Assembly (NCBI RefSeq): GCF_004362665.1
Contig: NZ_SNXR01000011.1
Location: 372,001 to 436,000, forward strand
DNA: 64,000 nucleotides
Reading direction: 5' to 3'
Source: Flavobacterium dankookense
GTDB taxonomy: Bacteria > Bacteroidota > Bacteroidia > Flavobacteriales > Flavobacteriaceae
Under the pieces are notes generated by a model. The model saw only the letters and a list, made by a program, of their open reading frames with translations, was not told where the DNA came from and searched no databases. This document shows, piece after piece, positions 25,982 through 33,980 of the stretch. The position numbers and the translations under genes are program-made. Position 1 is the first letter of the stretch, and every line of letters starts with the position of its first letter.

Positions 25982-27030
25982 GTGTAAAAATTATTTCAGT
26001 AGCCAAACAGTTGCCACAATATTCAAGAGAAACGCATGAAATTCTGCCATTTCTTGATGTTTGGCTCAATGGAAAAGAAGAGCGTTTTATTCGGAAAGTA
26101 AAGAAAATTTTTGAAGGAGCAATGGTCGATAAAAGATATTCTATCATGGATCCAATAGAAGTTTTTTCTACTAACTCTTTCGAGGCACGAAACGATATTT
26201 ATGCAAGAGAAATGATTGATTTGGGCGAAAAAGTATTGGTTAAAGCCCTTCAAAAATCCAATTGGAAACCAACTCATTTAGATTTTATAATTACCGTCAG
26301 TTGCACAGGAATTATGATACCATCATTGGATGCATATCTAATTAATAAAGTTGGTTTACGACAAGACATAGTGCGACTTCCCGTAACAGAAATGGGTTGT
26401 GCCGCTGGAATTTCTGGAATAATTTATGCCAAAAACTTTTTAAAAGCCAATCCCGGAAAACGTGCAGCAGTAATTGCAGTTGAAAGTCCAACAGCTACTT
26501 TTTTGCTTGACGATTATTCCATGGCAAATATTGTGAGTGCAGCCATTTTTGGAGATGGTGCTGCTTGTGTTTTGCTATCGTCAGAGGAGAATGATAATGG
26601 ACCAAAAATCATAGATGAAGCCATGTATCATTTTTATGACAACACGCACATGATGGGTTTTAAATTAACCAATATGGGTTTGCAAATGGTTTTAGATATT
26701 GAAGTTCCAGAGACGATTGCCGCCCATTTCCCTGAAATCATTCATCCTTTTTTAGAAAAAAATAATTTAAAAATTGACGATATTCAGCATTTAATTTTTC
26801 ATCCTGGAGGAAAAAAAATAATCCAAACGGTGGAAGAATTATTTGCAGAACAAGGTAAAAACATCGATGCCACTAAGGAAGTTTTACGATTGTATGGTAA
26901 TATGTCCAGCGCAACAGTGCTGTATGTTTTAGAACGCATTATGGAAAAGAAACCAAGTAGAGGTGAAAAAGGATTGATGCTCAGTTTTGGTCCAGGATTT
27001 TCGGCTCAACGAATTTTATTAGAATTTTAA
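25978..27030 (+). CDS. Type III polyketide synthase (chalcone/stilbene-synthase-like)
   Basis: 350 residues from ATG 25978, the normal length; an upstream in-frame ATG at 25936 lies inside the methyltransferase gene and is less likely. The catalytic triad is complete: Cys141 in TEMGCAAG, His275 in FHPGGKK and Asn308 in YGNMSSATVLYVLE, with the C-terminal FGPGFSAQ loop. Such enzymes extend an acyl starter with malonyl-CoA and cyclise it to pyrones or resorcinols. The neighbouring KS, dehydratase and ACP suggest a dedicated acyl-ACP starter. The product cannot be read from the sequence. Confidence 0.92.
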   Translation: MSVKIISVAKQLPQYSRETHEILPFLDVWLNGKEERFIRKVKKIFEGAMVDKRYSIMDPIEVFSTNSFEARNDIYAREMIDLGEKVLVKALQKSNWKPTHLDFIITVSCTGIMIPSLDAYLINKVGLRQDIVRLPVTEMGCAAGISGIIYAKNFLKANPGKRAAVIAVESPTATFLLDDYSMANIVSAAIFGDGAACVLLSSEENDNGPKIIDEAMYHFYDNTHMMGFKLTNMGLQMVLDIEVPETIAAHFPEIIHPFLEKNNLKIDDIQHLIFHPGGKKIIQTVEELFAEQGKNIDATKEVLRLYGNMSSATVLYVLERIMEKKPSRGEKGLMLSFGPGFSAQRILLEF

Positions 27031-27033
27031 ACC

Positions 27034-27462
27034 ATGAGTTCAAGCGAGATTATAGCATTTCTTCCTTATTCAAAACCCTTTTTGTTTGTTGATGAACTAG
27101 TTGCTATCAATGAAAATGGTGTCGAAGGAAATTATACTTTTAGTGATGATTTGGATTTTTACAAAGGACATTTTATTGACAATCCAATAACGCCAGGAGT
27201 TATTTTAATTGAGACTATGGCACAAATTGGAGTAGTTTGTTTAGGAATTTATCTCACTAATGATACCATTTCAAAAAACAATCTAATTGCTTTAACATCA
27301 AGTGAAATAGAATTTTTGAAACCAGTTTTTCCTAATGAAAAAGTAACTGTGTTTTCACAAAAAATCTATTTTCGTTTTGGAAAATTAAAGTGTAAAGTGT
27401 CCATGATGAATCAGAATAAAGAAGAAGTTTGTAGAGGTTTCATCTCTGGAATGATAAAATAA
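27034..27462 (+). CDS. 3-hydroxyacyl-ACP dehydratase (FabZ/FabA hot-dog)
   Basis: 142 residues. Hot-dog fold with FLPYSKPFLFVDEL at the start and the active-site segment GHFIDNPITPGVILIETMAQ, with catalytic His46. It would dehydrate a 3-hydroxyacyl thioester on the operon's ACP. It lies 3 bp after the PKS and 6 bp before the KS. It is distinct from a housekeeping fabZ, which would sit with lpx or fab genes. Confidence 0.85.
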   Translation: MSSSEIIAFLPYSKPFLFVDELVAINENGVEGNYTFSDDLDFYKGHFIDNPITPGVILIETMAQIGVVCLGIYLTNDTISKNNLIALTSSEIEFLKPVFPNEKVTVFSQKIYFRFGKLKCKVSMMNQNKEEVCRGFISGMIK

Positions 27463-27468
27463 AAAGTA

Positions 27469-28743
27469 ATGAATAGGAGAGTTGTTATAACGGGTTTAGG
27501 AATTGTTGCTCCAAATGGAGTAGGACTTGAAGCGTTTACAAATGCAATTCAAAATGGTATTTCGGGTGTTGAACACGATTCTGAGTTGGAACGTTTGCAG
27601 TTTTCATGTCAAATAGCAGGAAAACCTAAAATCTCTGCCGAACTTTCACTGCATTATTTTTCTGAGTTAGAGTTACGTAATTTCAACTCAACAGGAATTT
27701 TATATGGAGTTATTGCTGGAATGGATGCTTGGAAGGATGCTGGATTATCCACTGAAATTCAAGAAAATCCAGATTGGGATAGCGGAACCATTTTTGGAAC
27801 TGGAACTTCGGGAATTGATAAATTTCGGGAAAGTATTTATTTGATAGACGATTTTCAAACCCGAAGATTAGGAAGTACAGCTGTAGCGCAAACAATGAAT
27901 AGCGGTGTAAGTGCTTATCTTGGTGGAAAACTTGGGTTAGGCAATCAAGTAACCACTAATTCATCAGCTTGTACCACAGGAACAGAAAGCATTTTAATGG
28001 CTTATGAACGAATTAAATCGGGTTTAGCGAAAAGGATTTTAGCAGGAAGTACAAGCGACTCTGGACCTTATATTTGGGGTGGTTTTGATGCCATAAAAGT
28101 ATGCACTTTTAAACACAATTCAACACCAGAAAGTGGTTCAAGACCAATGTCGGCAACTGCTTCGGGGTTTGTTCCAGGAAGTGGCGCAGGAGCTTTTGTT
28201 TTAGAAGATTTAGAAACAGCTTTAGCACGTGGCGCACGAATTTATGCTGAGGTTTTGGGCGGTAATGTGAATTCTGGCGGACAACGAAATGGTGGAACAA
28301 TGACAGCTCCAAACGCAACTGCAGTAAAACGATGCATTACAACTGCACTTGAAAATGCGAAGATTGAACCAAACGAAATTGATACTATAAACGGTCATTT
28401 GACAGCTACTTCAAAAGATGCTTTGGAGATATCCAATTGGAGTGAAGCTTTGCAATTAAGTGGAAAAAATTTCCCCTATATCAATTCTTTAAAATCAATG
28501 GTTGGACATTGTTTGTCAGCTTCGGGTAGCGTTGAATGTGTGGCTTCCATTTTAGAATTATATCATAATTTTATTTTTCCAAACATCAATTGTGAAGATT
28601 TGAATCCTGAAATTACTCAGATTATCTATGCTGAATGTATTCCTCAAAAAATAATCAATAAAGAGATTAATATTCTAGTAAAAGCCAGTTTCGGATTTGG
28701 AGATGTTAATGGTTGTGTTGTTTTTAAGAAATTTAGAGAGTAA
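27469..28743 (+). CDS. Beta-ketoacyl-ACP synthase (FabF-like), PKS operon
   Basis: 424 residues. Thiolase fold with RRVVITGLGIVAPNG at the start, active-site Cys168 in NSSACTTGTES, His310 in NGHLTATSKD and His347 in SMVGHCLSASG. The first His motif deviates from the usual NAHGTST (Gly after His replaced by Leu), a sign of a specialised synthase. It probably builds the starter chain that the type III PKS uses. No ketoreductase is encoded in the operon, so the host FabG would be needed. Confidence 0.88.
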   Translation: MNRRVVITGLGIVAPNGVGLEAFTNAIQNGISGVEHDSELERLQFSCQIAGKPKISAELSLHYFSELELRNFNSTGILYGVIAGMDAWKDAGLSTEIQENPDWDSGTIFGTGTSGIDKFRESIYLIDDFQTRRLGSTAVAQTMNSGVSAYLGGKLGLGNQVTTNSSACTTGTESILMAYERIKSGLAKRILAGSTSDSGPYIWGGFDAIKVCTFKHNSTPESGSRPMSATASGFVPGSGAGAFVLEDLETALARGARIYAEVLGGNVNSGGQRNGGTMTAPNATAVKRCITTALENAKIEPNEIDTINGHLTATSKDALEISNWSEALQLSGKNFPYINSLKSMVGHCLSASGSVECVASILELYHNFIFPNINCEDLNPEITQIIYAECIPQKIINKEINILVKASFGFGDVNGCVVFKKFRE

Positions 28744-28747
28744 TGTT

Positions 28748-28927
28748 ATGCCTAGGAGAAATTCACCAAAAGATATAAAAGAACTTGACGATTTAAATCG
28801 GCTTCAAGATATTGTTCACGACAAGCGAAATGCAAAACGTGCCGATGAGAAAAAGTCAAGACGCGATCGTCATTATGAAAAGCAGTTTATAAAAAACACT
28901 ATACAATTTCATTTAGAAAAAAAATAA
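28748..28927 (+). CDS. Small highly charged protein inside the PKS operon
   Basis: 59 residues from ATG 28748, 4 nt after the KS stop and 1 nt before the ACP start. Very basic and acidic, no hydrophobic core (MPRRNSPKDIKELDDLNRL..., then KRADEKKSRRDRHYEKQF). No family recognised. The tight spacing on both sides argues that it is translated. It may be an accessory or assembly factor. Confidence 0.6.
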   Translation: MPRRNSPKDIKELDDLNRLQDIVHDKRNAKRADEKKSRRDRHYEKQFIKNTIQFHLEKK

Positions 28928-28928
28928 T

Positions 28929-29183
28929 ATGACAAACTCAGAAATTATAGAAAAATTAAAATTGATTGTTAAGCCATTTGTTCAAGACCAAAATGCTTTT
29001 GAAAACTTAACTGAATCTACTGATTTTTTGACCGATTTGAAGATAAATTCAGCTAATTTAGTGGATATTGTTCTTGATATTGAAGATGCTTTTGGAATTG
29101 AAATAGACAACCAATCAATGGAAAAAATGTTGAATATTCAAGCTACATTGGATATTATTGAAACCAAATTAGCTCAAAAATGA
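28929..29183 (+). CDS. Acyl carrier protein, PKS operon
   Basis: 84 residues, acidic, four-helix ACP pattern. The phosphopantetheine serine is Ser41 in LKINSANLVDIVLDIED, so the usual DSL signature is replaced by NSA, a specialised variant. Overlaps the phosphopantetheinyl transferase gene by 4 nt, which presumably loads it. It would carry the starter chain made by the KS and dehydratase. Confidence 0.85.
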   Translation: MTNSEIIEKLKLIVKPFVQDQNAFENLTESTDFLTDLKINSANLVDIVLDIEDAFGIEIDNQSMEKMLNIQATLDIIETKLAQK

Positions 29184-29656
29184 TAGGTAACGACATAGTC
29201 GATTTGGCATTAGCAAAAAAAGAAAGTAATTGGAATAGACAACGCTTTTTAGATAAAGTTTTTACTCCTTTGGAACAAAAACGCATTCAAAATTCTAGAA
29301 ATCCTGAACACATCGTTTGGCAATTTTGGACTATGAAAGAATCTTGTTATAAAATCCAAAATCGAAGAAGTGGCGAACGTATTTTTAACCCAATTCAATA
29401 TGAATGTTTTCAAAATACGGTAACTTTTGAAGACATAGTTTTTTATACTAAAACACAACTTACTTCTGATTTCATTTACACAATAGCCACAACTTCACCT
29501 GATGATTTTGACTGTGTTTTTCATCTTGATAATAGAGATAATATTACTAAAATTGATGGCTTTCCTTTTTGGAATTGTTATTTTAAAAACAAAATAAATC
29601 CAGCATCGATAACACATCATGGTCGTTTTGAGAAATTGATTTCTTTAGAAAAGTAA
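29180..29656 (+). CDS. 4'-phosphopantetheinyl transferase, PKS operon
   Basis: 158 residues. Metal- and CoA-binding motifs are GNDIVDL (residues 3-9) and WTMKESCYK (~51-59), the two hallmarks of the AcpS/Sfp superfamily. The length lies between AcpS (~120) and Sfp (~220), so it is either compact Sfp-like or extended AcpS-like. Last gene of the operon, translationally coupled to the ACP it most likely activates (possibly needed because the ACP site is atypical). Confidence 0.85.
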   Translation: MIGNDIVDLALAKKESNWNRQRFLDKVFTPLEQKRIQNSRNPEHIVWQFWTMKESCYKIQNRRSGERIFNPIQYECFQNTVTFEDIVFYTKTQLTSDFIYTIATTSPDDFDCVFHLDNRDNITKIDGFPFWNCYFKNKINPASITHHGRFEKLISLEK

Positions 29657-29714
29657 GCCTCAATTTGTTGGCTATTTGTTTATAAGTTTTTTACTTATCG
29701 CGAGTTCATTTTAG

Positions 29715-29722
29715 TATATTCG
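29715..29722 (+). promoter_or_regulatory. -7-like box of the subtilase gene
   Basis: TATATTCG, one base from TAnnTTTG, 28 bp before the ATG. A small hairpin (ATAAGT/ACTTAT, 29682-29698) precedes it and may end the PKS operon transcript. Confidence 0.35.
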
Positions 29723-29749
29723 TAATAACTTTACTAAAATTATAAAAAT

Positions 29750-31264
29750 ATGATAAATAAATTACTCAAATTAGCCCTTGTTTTATTACTAATTACTACT
29801 TCTTGTTCAAAGGATGACAGTTTAAATGAACAAACTATTACTATTGATGAAGCCTATAAACTTCCACTTTCGGCTCAGGAAGTTAAGAACAGCATTGATA
29901 ATGCTATAGAAACCAAAGGAAGTTTTGATTGGAGCGAGTCATCATCACACATGCTTTGGAGCGCAAGTGTTCATGGTCAAAATGTTTTGACTATTGGTTT
30001 TGGTAATTCTAAAAATGATTTTGATAGAACTAAAAGTAGAAATCAAGCTAGTTTACAAAAACAATTGCTAGATATTATTTTTAAATATGAAGGTCAAGAT
30101 ATTGAAAACGTTTTGATTAATGCAGATGAATATTTAAATATTATAGATGTTGTTGTTAAAAAACAAGAGACTATTATTGCACTAAGAAAAAGTAAATTTA
30201 TACGATATATTGAACCTGGTGATTTTAAGTATTTCAGTGTTGGAAATAATTTAGAACGTTCCGATTCTTCTTCGACTAGTTCTGGATGTGGTTTTGATGG
30301 AACTACATTAAATGCTGTTGATTATACAACTGTAACGCCAAATGCAAAAGCACCATGGACTTTTTATCAACACAATATTACTAATGCTTGGAATTACAGC
30401 ACAGGAAGTGGAATAACAATAGGAATTGTTGACACAGGAACATCTTCAAGTCAAACGTTGTTAGGTTCAAGTTTTAATGACGGATTTTCTTCAGGAAGAA
30501 GTATACAAAAATATGGTGTTTATGTGGATTCTATTTGGCCTTGGAGCACAGGAACTGATGGTTCAGCGGATAAATGTGGTCACGGAACTAGTATGGCATC
30601 AGTAGCTGCAGCACCAAGAAATGACAATGGTTTTCCTGTTGGTGTTGCATATAATGCTAATTTAATAACTTATCGTGCAGCATCAAATGTAGTTGTAGAT
30701 GGTTATCACGAACAAAATGGCGTAAAAAATGCATTTACTGCTTTAGGAAATACTAATTCGGTAAAAATTATTTCTATGTCAATGGGACATATTTTTTCAG
30801 TAGGTAAAATTTCTGATGGTATAAAATATGCTTATAGCAAAGGAAAATTAATATTTTGCGCTGGCGGAACTTCTACAAGTTTCACAACATTTGTTGGTGT
30901 TATTTTCCCAGCATCAATGGCCGAAGCTGTTGCAGTTACGGGTGTAAAAGAAGGTGCATCTTATCAAAAATGTGATGTTTGTCATACAGGAAGTAAAATT
31001 GATTTTACAGTGGTTATGCAACGTTCTGGTTCAGGAAATACTGTTCCAGTTAATGGATATTATAATAATGAAAATGATTATGTTGGCGGTTCATCAGTGG
31101 CTACAGCAACAACTGCTGGTATTGCTGCTTTGGTTTGGTCAAAAAATCCTACTTGGACAAGAGATCAAGTTTTGACAAAAATGCGTCAATCAGCTACTTT
31201 TTACCCAAACAAACATCCAGAATTTGGATATGGAAATATAAATGCGCTTTTAGCAGTTCAGTAA
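29750..31264 (+). CDS. Subtilisin-like (S8) serine protease, lipoprotein
   Basis: 504 residues. Type II signal peptide with lipobox ITTSC (Cys near residue 20), so a lipid-anchored envelope or surface protease. A propeptide-like region (~25-190) is followed by the S8 domain with a complete triad: Asp228 in GIVDTGT, His278 in CGHGTSMASV and Ser449 in GGSSVATATTAG. The extra disulfide-prone cysteines (CDVCHTG) precede the Ser region. The GSSVA site replaces the commoner GTSMA. Single gene with its own terminator. No type IX C-terminal domain is evident. Confidence 0.9.
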   Translation: MINKLLKLALVLLLITTSCSKDDSLNEQTITIDEAYKLPLSAQEVKNSIDNAIETKGSFDWSESSSHMLWSASVHGQNVLTIGFGNSKNDFDRTKSRNQASLQKQLLDIIFKYEGQDIENVLINADEYLNIIDVVVKKQETIIALRKSKFIRYIEPGDFKYFSVGNNLERSDSSSTSSGCGFDGTTLNAVDYTTVTPNAKAPWTFYQHNITNAWNYSTGSGITIGIVDTGTSSSQTLLGSSFNDGFSSGRSIQKYGVYVDSIWPWSTGTDGSADKCGHGTSMASVAAAPRNDNGFPVGVAYNANLITYRAASNVVVDGYHEQNGVKNAFTALGNTNSVKIISMSMGHIFSVGKISDGIKYAYSKGKLIFCAGGTSTSFTTFVGVIFPASMAEAVAVTGVKEGASYQKCDVCHTGSKIDFTVVMQRSGSGNTVPVNGYYNNENDYVGGSSVATATTAGIAALVWSKNPTWTRDQVLTKMRQSATFYPNKHPEFGYGNINALLAVQ

Positions 31265-31280
31265 TATATCAATATAAAAT

Positions 31281-31312
31281 AAAAACGCCCAATCATTTGA
31301 TTGGGCGTTTTT
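31281..31312 (+). terminator. Bidirectional terminator between subtilase and DUF4199 genes
   Basis: Near-perfect stem AAAAACGCCCAATCA/TGATTGGGCGTTTTT with T runs on both strands. Confidence 0.9.
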
Positions 31313-31321
31313 ATTTATTTT

Positions 31322-31894
31322 TTATACTGTTTCTTTTTTCTTCAAAATTAAGGCACAAATTAAAGGAACTAATAAACCAATAGGAACTAAAATTTCCATA
31401 TAGGTAAGTAGAATAACCCAAATTGGATTTTTATATAATTCTTTGTACATGTTCATTTCGTCTGTTTTGGCTTTTATTTCAGCAGCAGTCATTGTGGCTT
31501 TGTCTAGTTTTTTCAAACTTCCCTCAACAAATTTATCCATAAAGTCTGGAAAGAAACAGTAGTATTCTATTAGCCAAACACCAACATATATTGTTGCAGC
31601 AATAAACGAAATCCAATAGCCAATCTTCAAAGCTTTTCCGAAGGATATTATACCGTTATTATGTTTGTCTCGGAAGTTTTTAATTCCCAAAAAAACAAAA
31701 AGGTAAGCAATTAACATTCCAGTATAGCCCAGAAACATACTTGGTTCAAAATTCTCATTCGTCATGTGAGAATAGGTGCCGTAAACCATAAAAGCAGCTA
31801 CAATAAATCCAGCAATAAGTCCGTGAGTAATAATGATTTTTTTACTCACAGTTTTTAAATTGTTTTTTTCGTGTTCGTGAATTTTCGATTTCAT
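31322..31894 (-). CDS. DUF4199 membrane protein
   Basis: 190 residues with four hydrophobic segments (GLIAGFIVAAFMVYGTY, FLGYTGMLIAYLFVFLGI, IGYWISFIAATIYVGVWLI, ILVPIGLLVPLICALIL) and a conserved FRDKHNNGIISFGKALKIG loop typical of DUF4199. Function unknown. It lies 81 bp downstream of a LuxR-type regulator on the same strand; such pairs are common in Flavobacteria. Confidence 0.85.
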   Translation of the reverse strand: MKSKIHEHEKNNLKTVSKKIIITHGLIAGFIVAAFMVYGTYSHMTNENFEPSMFLGYTGMLIAYLFVFLGIKNFRDKHNNGIISFGKALKIGYWISFIAATIYVGVWLIEYYCFFPDFMDKFVEGSLKKLDKATMTAAEIKAKTDEMNMYKELYKNPIWVILLTYMEILVPIGLLVPLICALILKKKETV

Positions 31895-31975
31895 AATAAA
31901 AGTTTATTGATTAGGTTGCAAAGTTGGTTTGTTGAATACAATTTTCTCTCATCCTTTCGTATGATTTTAGTTTTT

Positions 31976-32452
31976 TCATTCTAAAGTAGGAGCGAGGATT
32001 TGTAACTTTTTTGCATTTTCAATAGCTTGTGTTCTTCTCTTAGCGTCTAGTTTTTCTAGTAGGTTTGAAGAATGTGTTTTGATGGTATTTAGCGAAACAA
32101 AAAGTGAATCAGCTATTTCTTGATTGCTTAATCCCTTCGCCATCAAACTTAAAACCTCTAGTTCTCGAGGACTAATTTTTAAAGTTGAAATTGCTTTTTC
32201 ATTGATAATAAAGTCATTTTTAAAAATTTTTATTTCTTTTTCAATGAAGACAGTTTCAACCTTTGGTTTTCTGATTTTACTTGAAAGCCAAATTCCAAAT
32301 AGAAGAAATAATATAGCAATGATACCTGCATAAATTTCAAATTCGTGTTGAAGAATTAGAAATCGATATTCTAAAAATCTAAGTATGAGTAATAAGAATG
32401 CCATTGCAACGGCATAGGTGATTATCTCTTTATGTTGTTTTAGTTTTTGCAA
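31976..32452 (-). CDS. Membrane-anchored LuxR-type transcriptional regulator
   Basis: 158 residues. Two N-terminal hydrophobic helices (~11-30 and ~36-57), then a GerE/LuxR HTH: SPRELEVLSLMAKGLSNQEIADSLFVSLNTIKTHSSNLLEKL. There is no receiver domain, so this is a one-component membrane-tethered regulator. It probably controls itself and the adjacent DUF4199 gene. Confidence 0.88.
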   Translation of the reverse strand: MQKLKQHKEIITYAVAMAFLLLILRFLEYRFLILQHEFEIYAGIIAILFLLFGIWLSSKIRKPKVETVFIEKEIKIFKNDFIINEKAISTLKISPRELEVLSLMAKGLSNQEIADSLFVSLNTIKTHSSNLLEKLDAKRRTQAIENAKKLQILAPTLE

Positions 32453-32550
32453 AGTGAAAGCATTCTTTACTCAAAAATAGTTAATTATTTTTAAAATAAA
32501 TATCAGCTACATTTTGATAAATAGCAAATCATATTTTACTATAAATTAGA

Positions 32551-32580
32551 AGCCCAATAGTAAAAACTATTGGGCTTCAG
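32551..32580. terminator. Hairpin between the LuxR and DUF4870 genes
   Basis: Stem AAGCCCAATAG/CTATTGGGCTT with a short A/T loop; only a weak T tract on the minus strand. Probably ends the DUF4870 transcript. Confidence 0.5.
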
Positions 32581-32643
32581 AGTCAAATACCACAAAACTA
32601 TAATTACAAATGAATTTTAATTAAAAAATGGCAATTGTAATGA

Positions 32644-32985
32644 CTATTCTAAAAAACGAAATCTATTTTCAAAAAGTGAACCTATTAAAGGTAATGGCAA
32701 TCGCACACCATAATAAGCACTTATAATACCTGCAATCCATAAAATAATTAACGCAATGTTTACAGAAAACCATAATAAAAAGAAAACAGGATCAATTAAA
32801 ACCGTTAATCCAGTTATTATATTAGATGAAATCACTATTAAACAAAGTCCAAACGATTGTTCTAAATGAAATTTAGTTAATGAAGATTTAACTCCATTTT
32901 TATATTTAACGTAGGCAATAAACCAACCAATTATGGTTAAATAACTTATTACGGAAACTGTTTTTTTATTTACTAATGATTGCAT
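32644..32985 (-). CDS. DUF4870-type small membrane protein
   Basis: 113 residues with three membrane helices: VISYLTIIGWFIAYVKY, FGLCLIVISSNIITGLTVLI and FLLWFSVNIALIILWIAGIISAYYGV (about 70-95). HLEQS in the first loop matches the DUF4870/Tic20-like pattern. Function unknown. It is preceded by a ~190-nt leader holding a long hairpin, and its promoter region carries TGTAGAA boxes shared with the histidine kinase gene at 33981-35711, so it may be an output of that system. Confidence 0.8.
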   Translation of the reverse strand: MQSLVNKKTVSVISYLTIIGWFIAYVKYKNGVKSSLTKFHLEQSFGLCLIVISSNIITGLTVLIDPVFFLLWFSVNIALIILWIAGIISAYYGVRLPLPLIGSLFENRFRFLE

Positions 32986-33032
32986 TATTTCTTTTATAGT
33001 TTTTTTGTTAAAACCAATTTTTTTGATTTAAT

Positions 33033-33101
33033 AATCCCATTAAATCCTATCGTCAATTTTAAGCTTGGGACTGTCTTTTGAACAATAGGATTCTTGGGAT
33101 T
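33033..33101 (-). ncRNA. Long hairpin in the leader of the DUF4870 gene
   Basis: AATCCCA (33033-33039) and AATCCTAT (33043-33050) pair with ATAGGATT (33085-33092) and TGGGATT (33095-33101), giving 7 + 8 bp of stem with a 34-nt loop. It lies between the predicted start site and the coding start, so it may be a regulatory 5' leader. No known riboswitch was recognised. Confidence 0.4.
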
Positions 33102-33184
33102 GCCTCAAATCTATGATTAAAACGCTCTTCCAAATTTGTTATTAATCTCAAAAACAAAATCGAAAAGTTCTTTAACTACTGGTG

Positions 33185-33254
33185 CAAATTTAAATCAACG
33201 GAATGTAGTAAATTGTAGAATTGACAATGAACAAGTGTAGAATTGCTTCTACAA
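33185..33254 (-). promoter_or_regulatory. Promoter and TGTAGAA boxes upstream of the DUF4870 gene
   Basis: Minus-strand TAAATTTG (33185-33192) is an exact -7 match. About 20 bp upstream lies the half-conserved box TTGTAGAATTGACAA (33213-33227) and, 22 bp further, the palindrome TGTAGAATTGCTTCTACA (33236-33253). Confidence 0.6.
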
Positions 33255-33290
33255 TTAATGTGATTTTTTTATGATTTTAAAAAAAAGAAT

Positions 33291-33929
33291 TTAGCTATAA
33301 AGATTAAAGAAATCAATTAAATCAGCTAAATTATTTATTTCTAGCTTTTCAAAAATTCTGTTTTTAAAAGTACTGACCGTTGTTTTTTTAACGTTTAATG
33401 TTTCAGCAATTTCCATATTTCCATATCCTTTAATCAATAATCTTGCTACTTCAATTTCGCGATTAGAAAGTTGTTCTAATGGATTAATTGGTTTTTTTGA
33501 AATATAAGAGTCTAAAATTCGGTCTTTAATGTTTTGAGTAATATATTTACCAGAAAGAATTATACTTCGTAATGCATTCTTCATTTCATCTTCGCTGCTG
33601 CCTTTATTTAAATACCCAGAAGCTCCAGCGTTTAAATATCGAAGTGCATAAATATCTTCATCATAGGCAGAAAATATCAAAATTTTGACTTCGGGTTGAA
33701 TTGCTTTTGTCTCAGGAATAATGCTCAAGCTGTTTCCATCAGGAAAATTAATGTCTAAAACTAATAAATCAATTTTTGTTTCTTTTATTATGCTAAGAGT
33801 ATCTTTGAAATTACCAGCTTGATAAATTTTGGCATTGAAAAACAATTCTTTAATCAATAAAGAAATACCTTGTCTAACGATACTATGGTCGTCTGCGATT
33901 AAAAATGTATAGTTATTTGCTGGTTTCAT
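33291..33929 (-). CDS. LuxR/NarL-family response regulator
   Basis: 212 residues. Receiver domain with IADDHSIVRQG, phospho-acceptor Asp59 in LVLDINFPDG and ILIFSAYDE; C-terminal HTH QLSNREIEVARLLIKGYGNMEIAETLNVKKTTVSTFKNRIF. It is 51 bp downstream of the kinase gene on the same strand and is surely its partner. It is the natural candidate to bind the TGTAGAA-N4-TTCTACA palindromes at 33.2 and 35.86 kb. Confidence 0.93.
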   Translation of the reverse strand: MKPANNYTFLIADDHSIVRQGISLLIKELFFNAKIYQAGNFKDTLSIIKETKIDLLVLDINFPDGNSLSIIPETKAIQPEVKILIFSAYDEDIYALRYLNAGASGYLNKGSSEDEMKNALRSIILSGKYITQNIKDRILDSYISKKPINPLEQLSNREIEVARLLIKGYGNMEIAETLNVKKTTVSTFKNRIFEKLEINNLADLIDFFNLYS

Positions 33930-33980
33930 CTTTCTCTAGTATTGGGTTTTGCAACAAGTATTTAATTTAAGTAATAATTT

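Noticed and set aside
32986..33190. A protein gene ending ...EINNKFGRAF in the DUF4870 leader (minus strand)
   Set aside because: Only about 25 codons with no start; at most a remnant.
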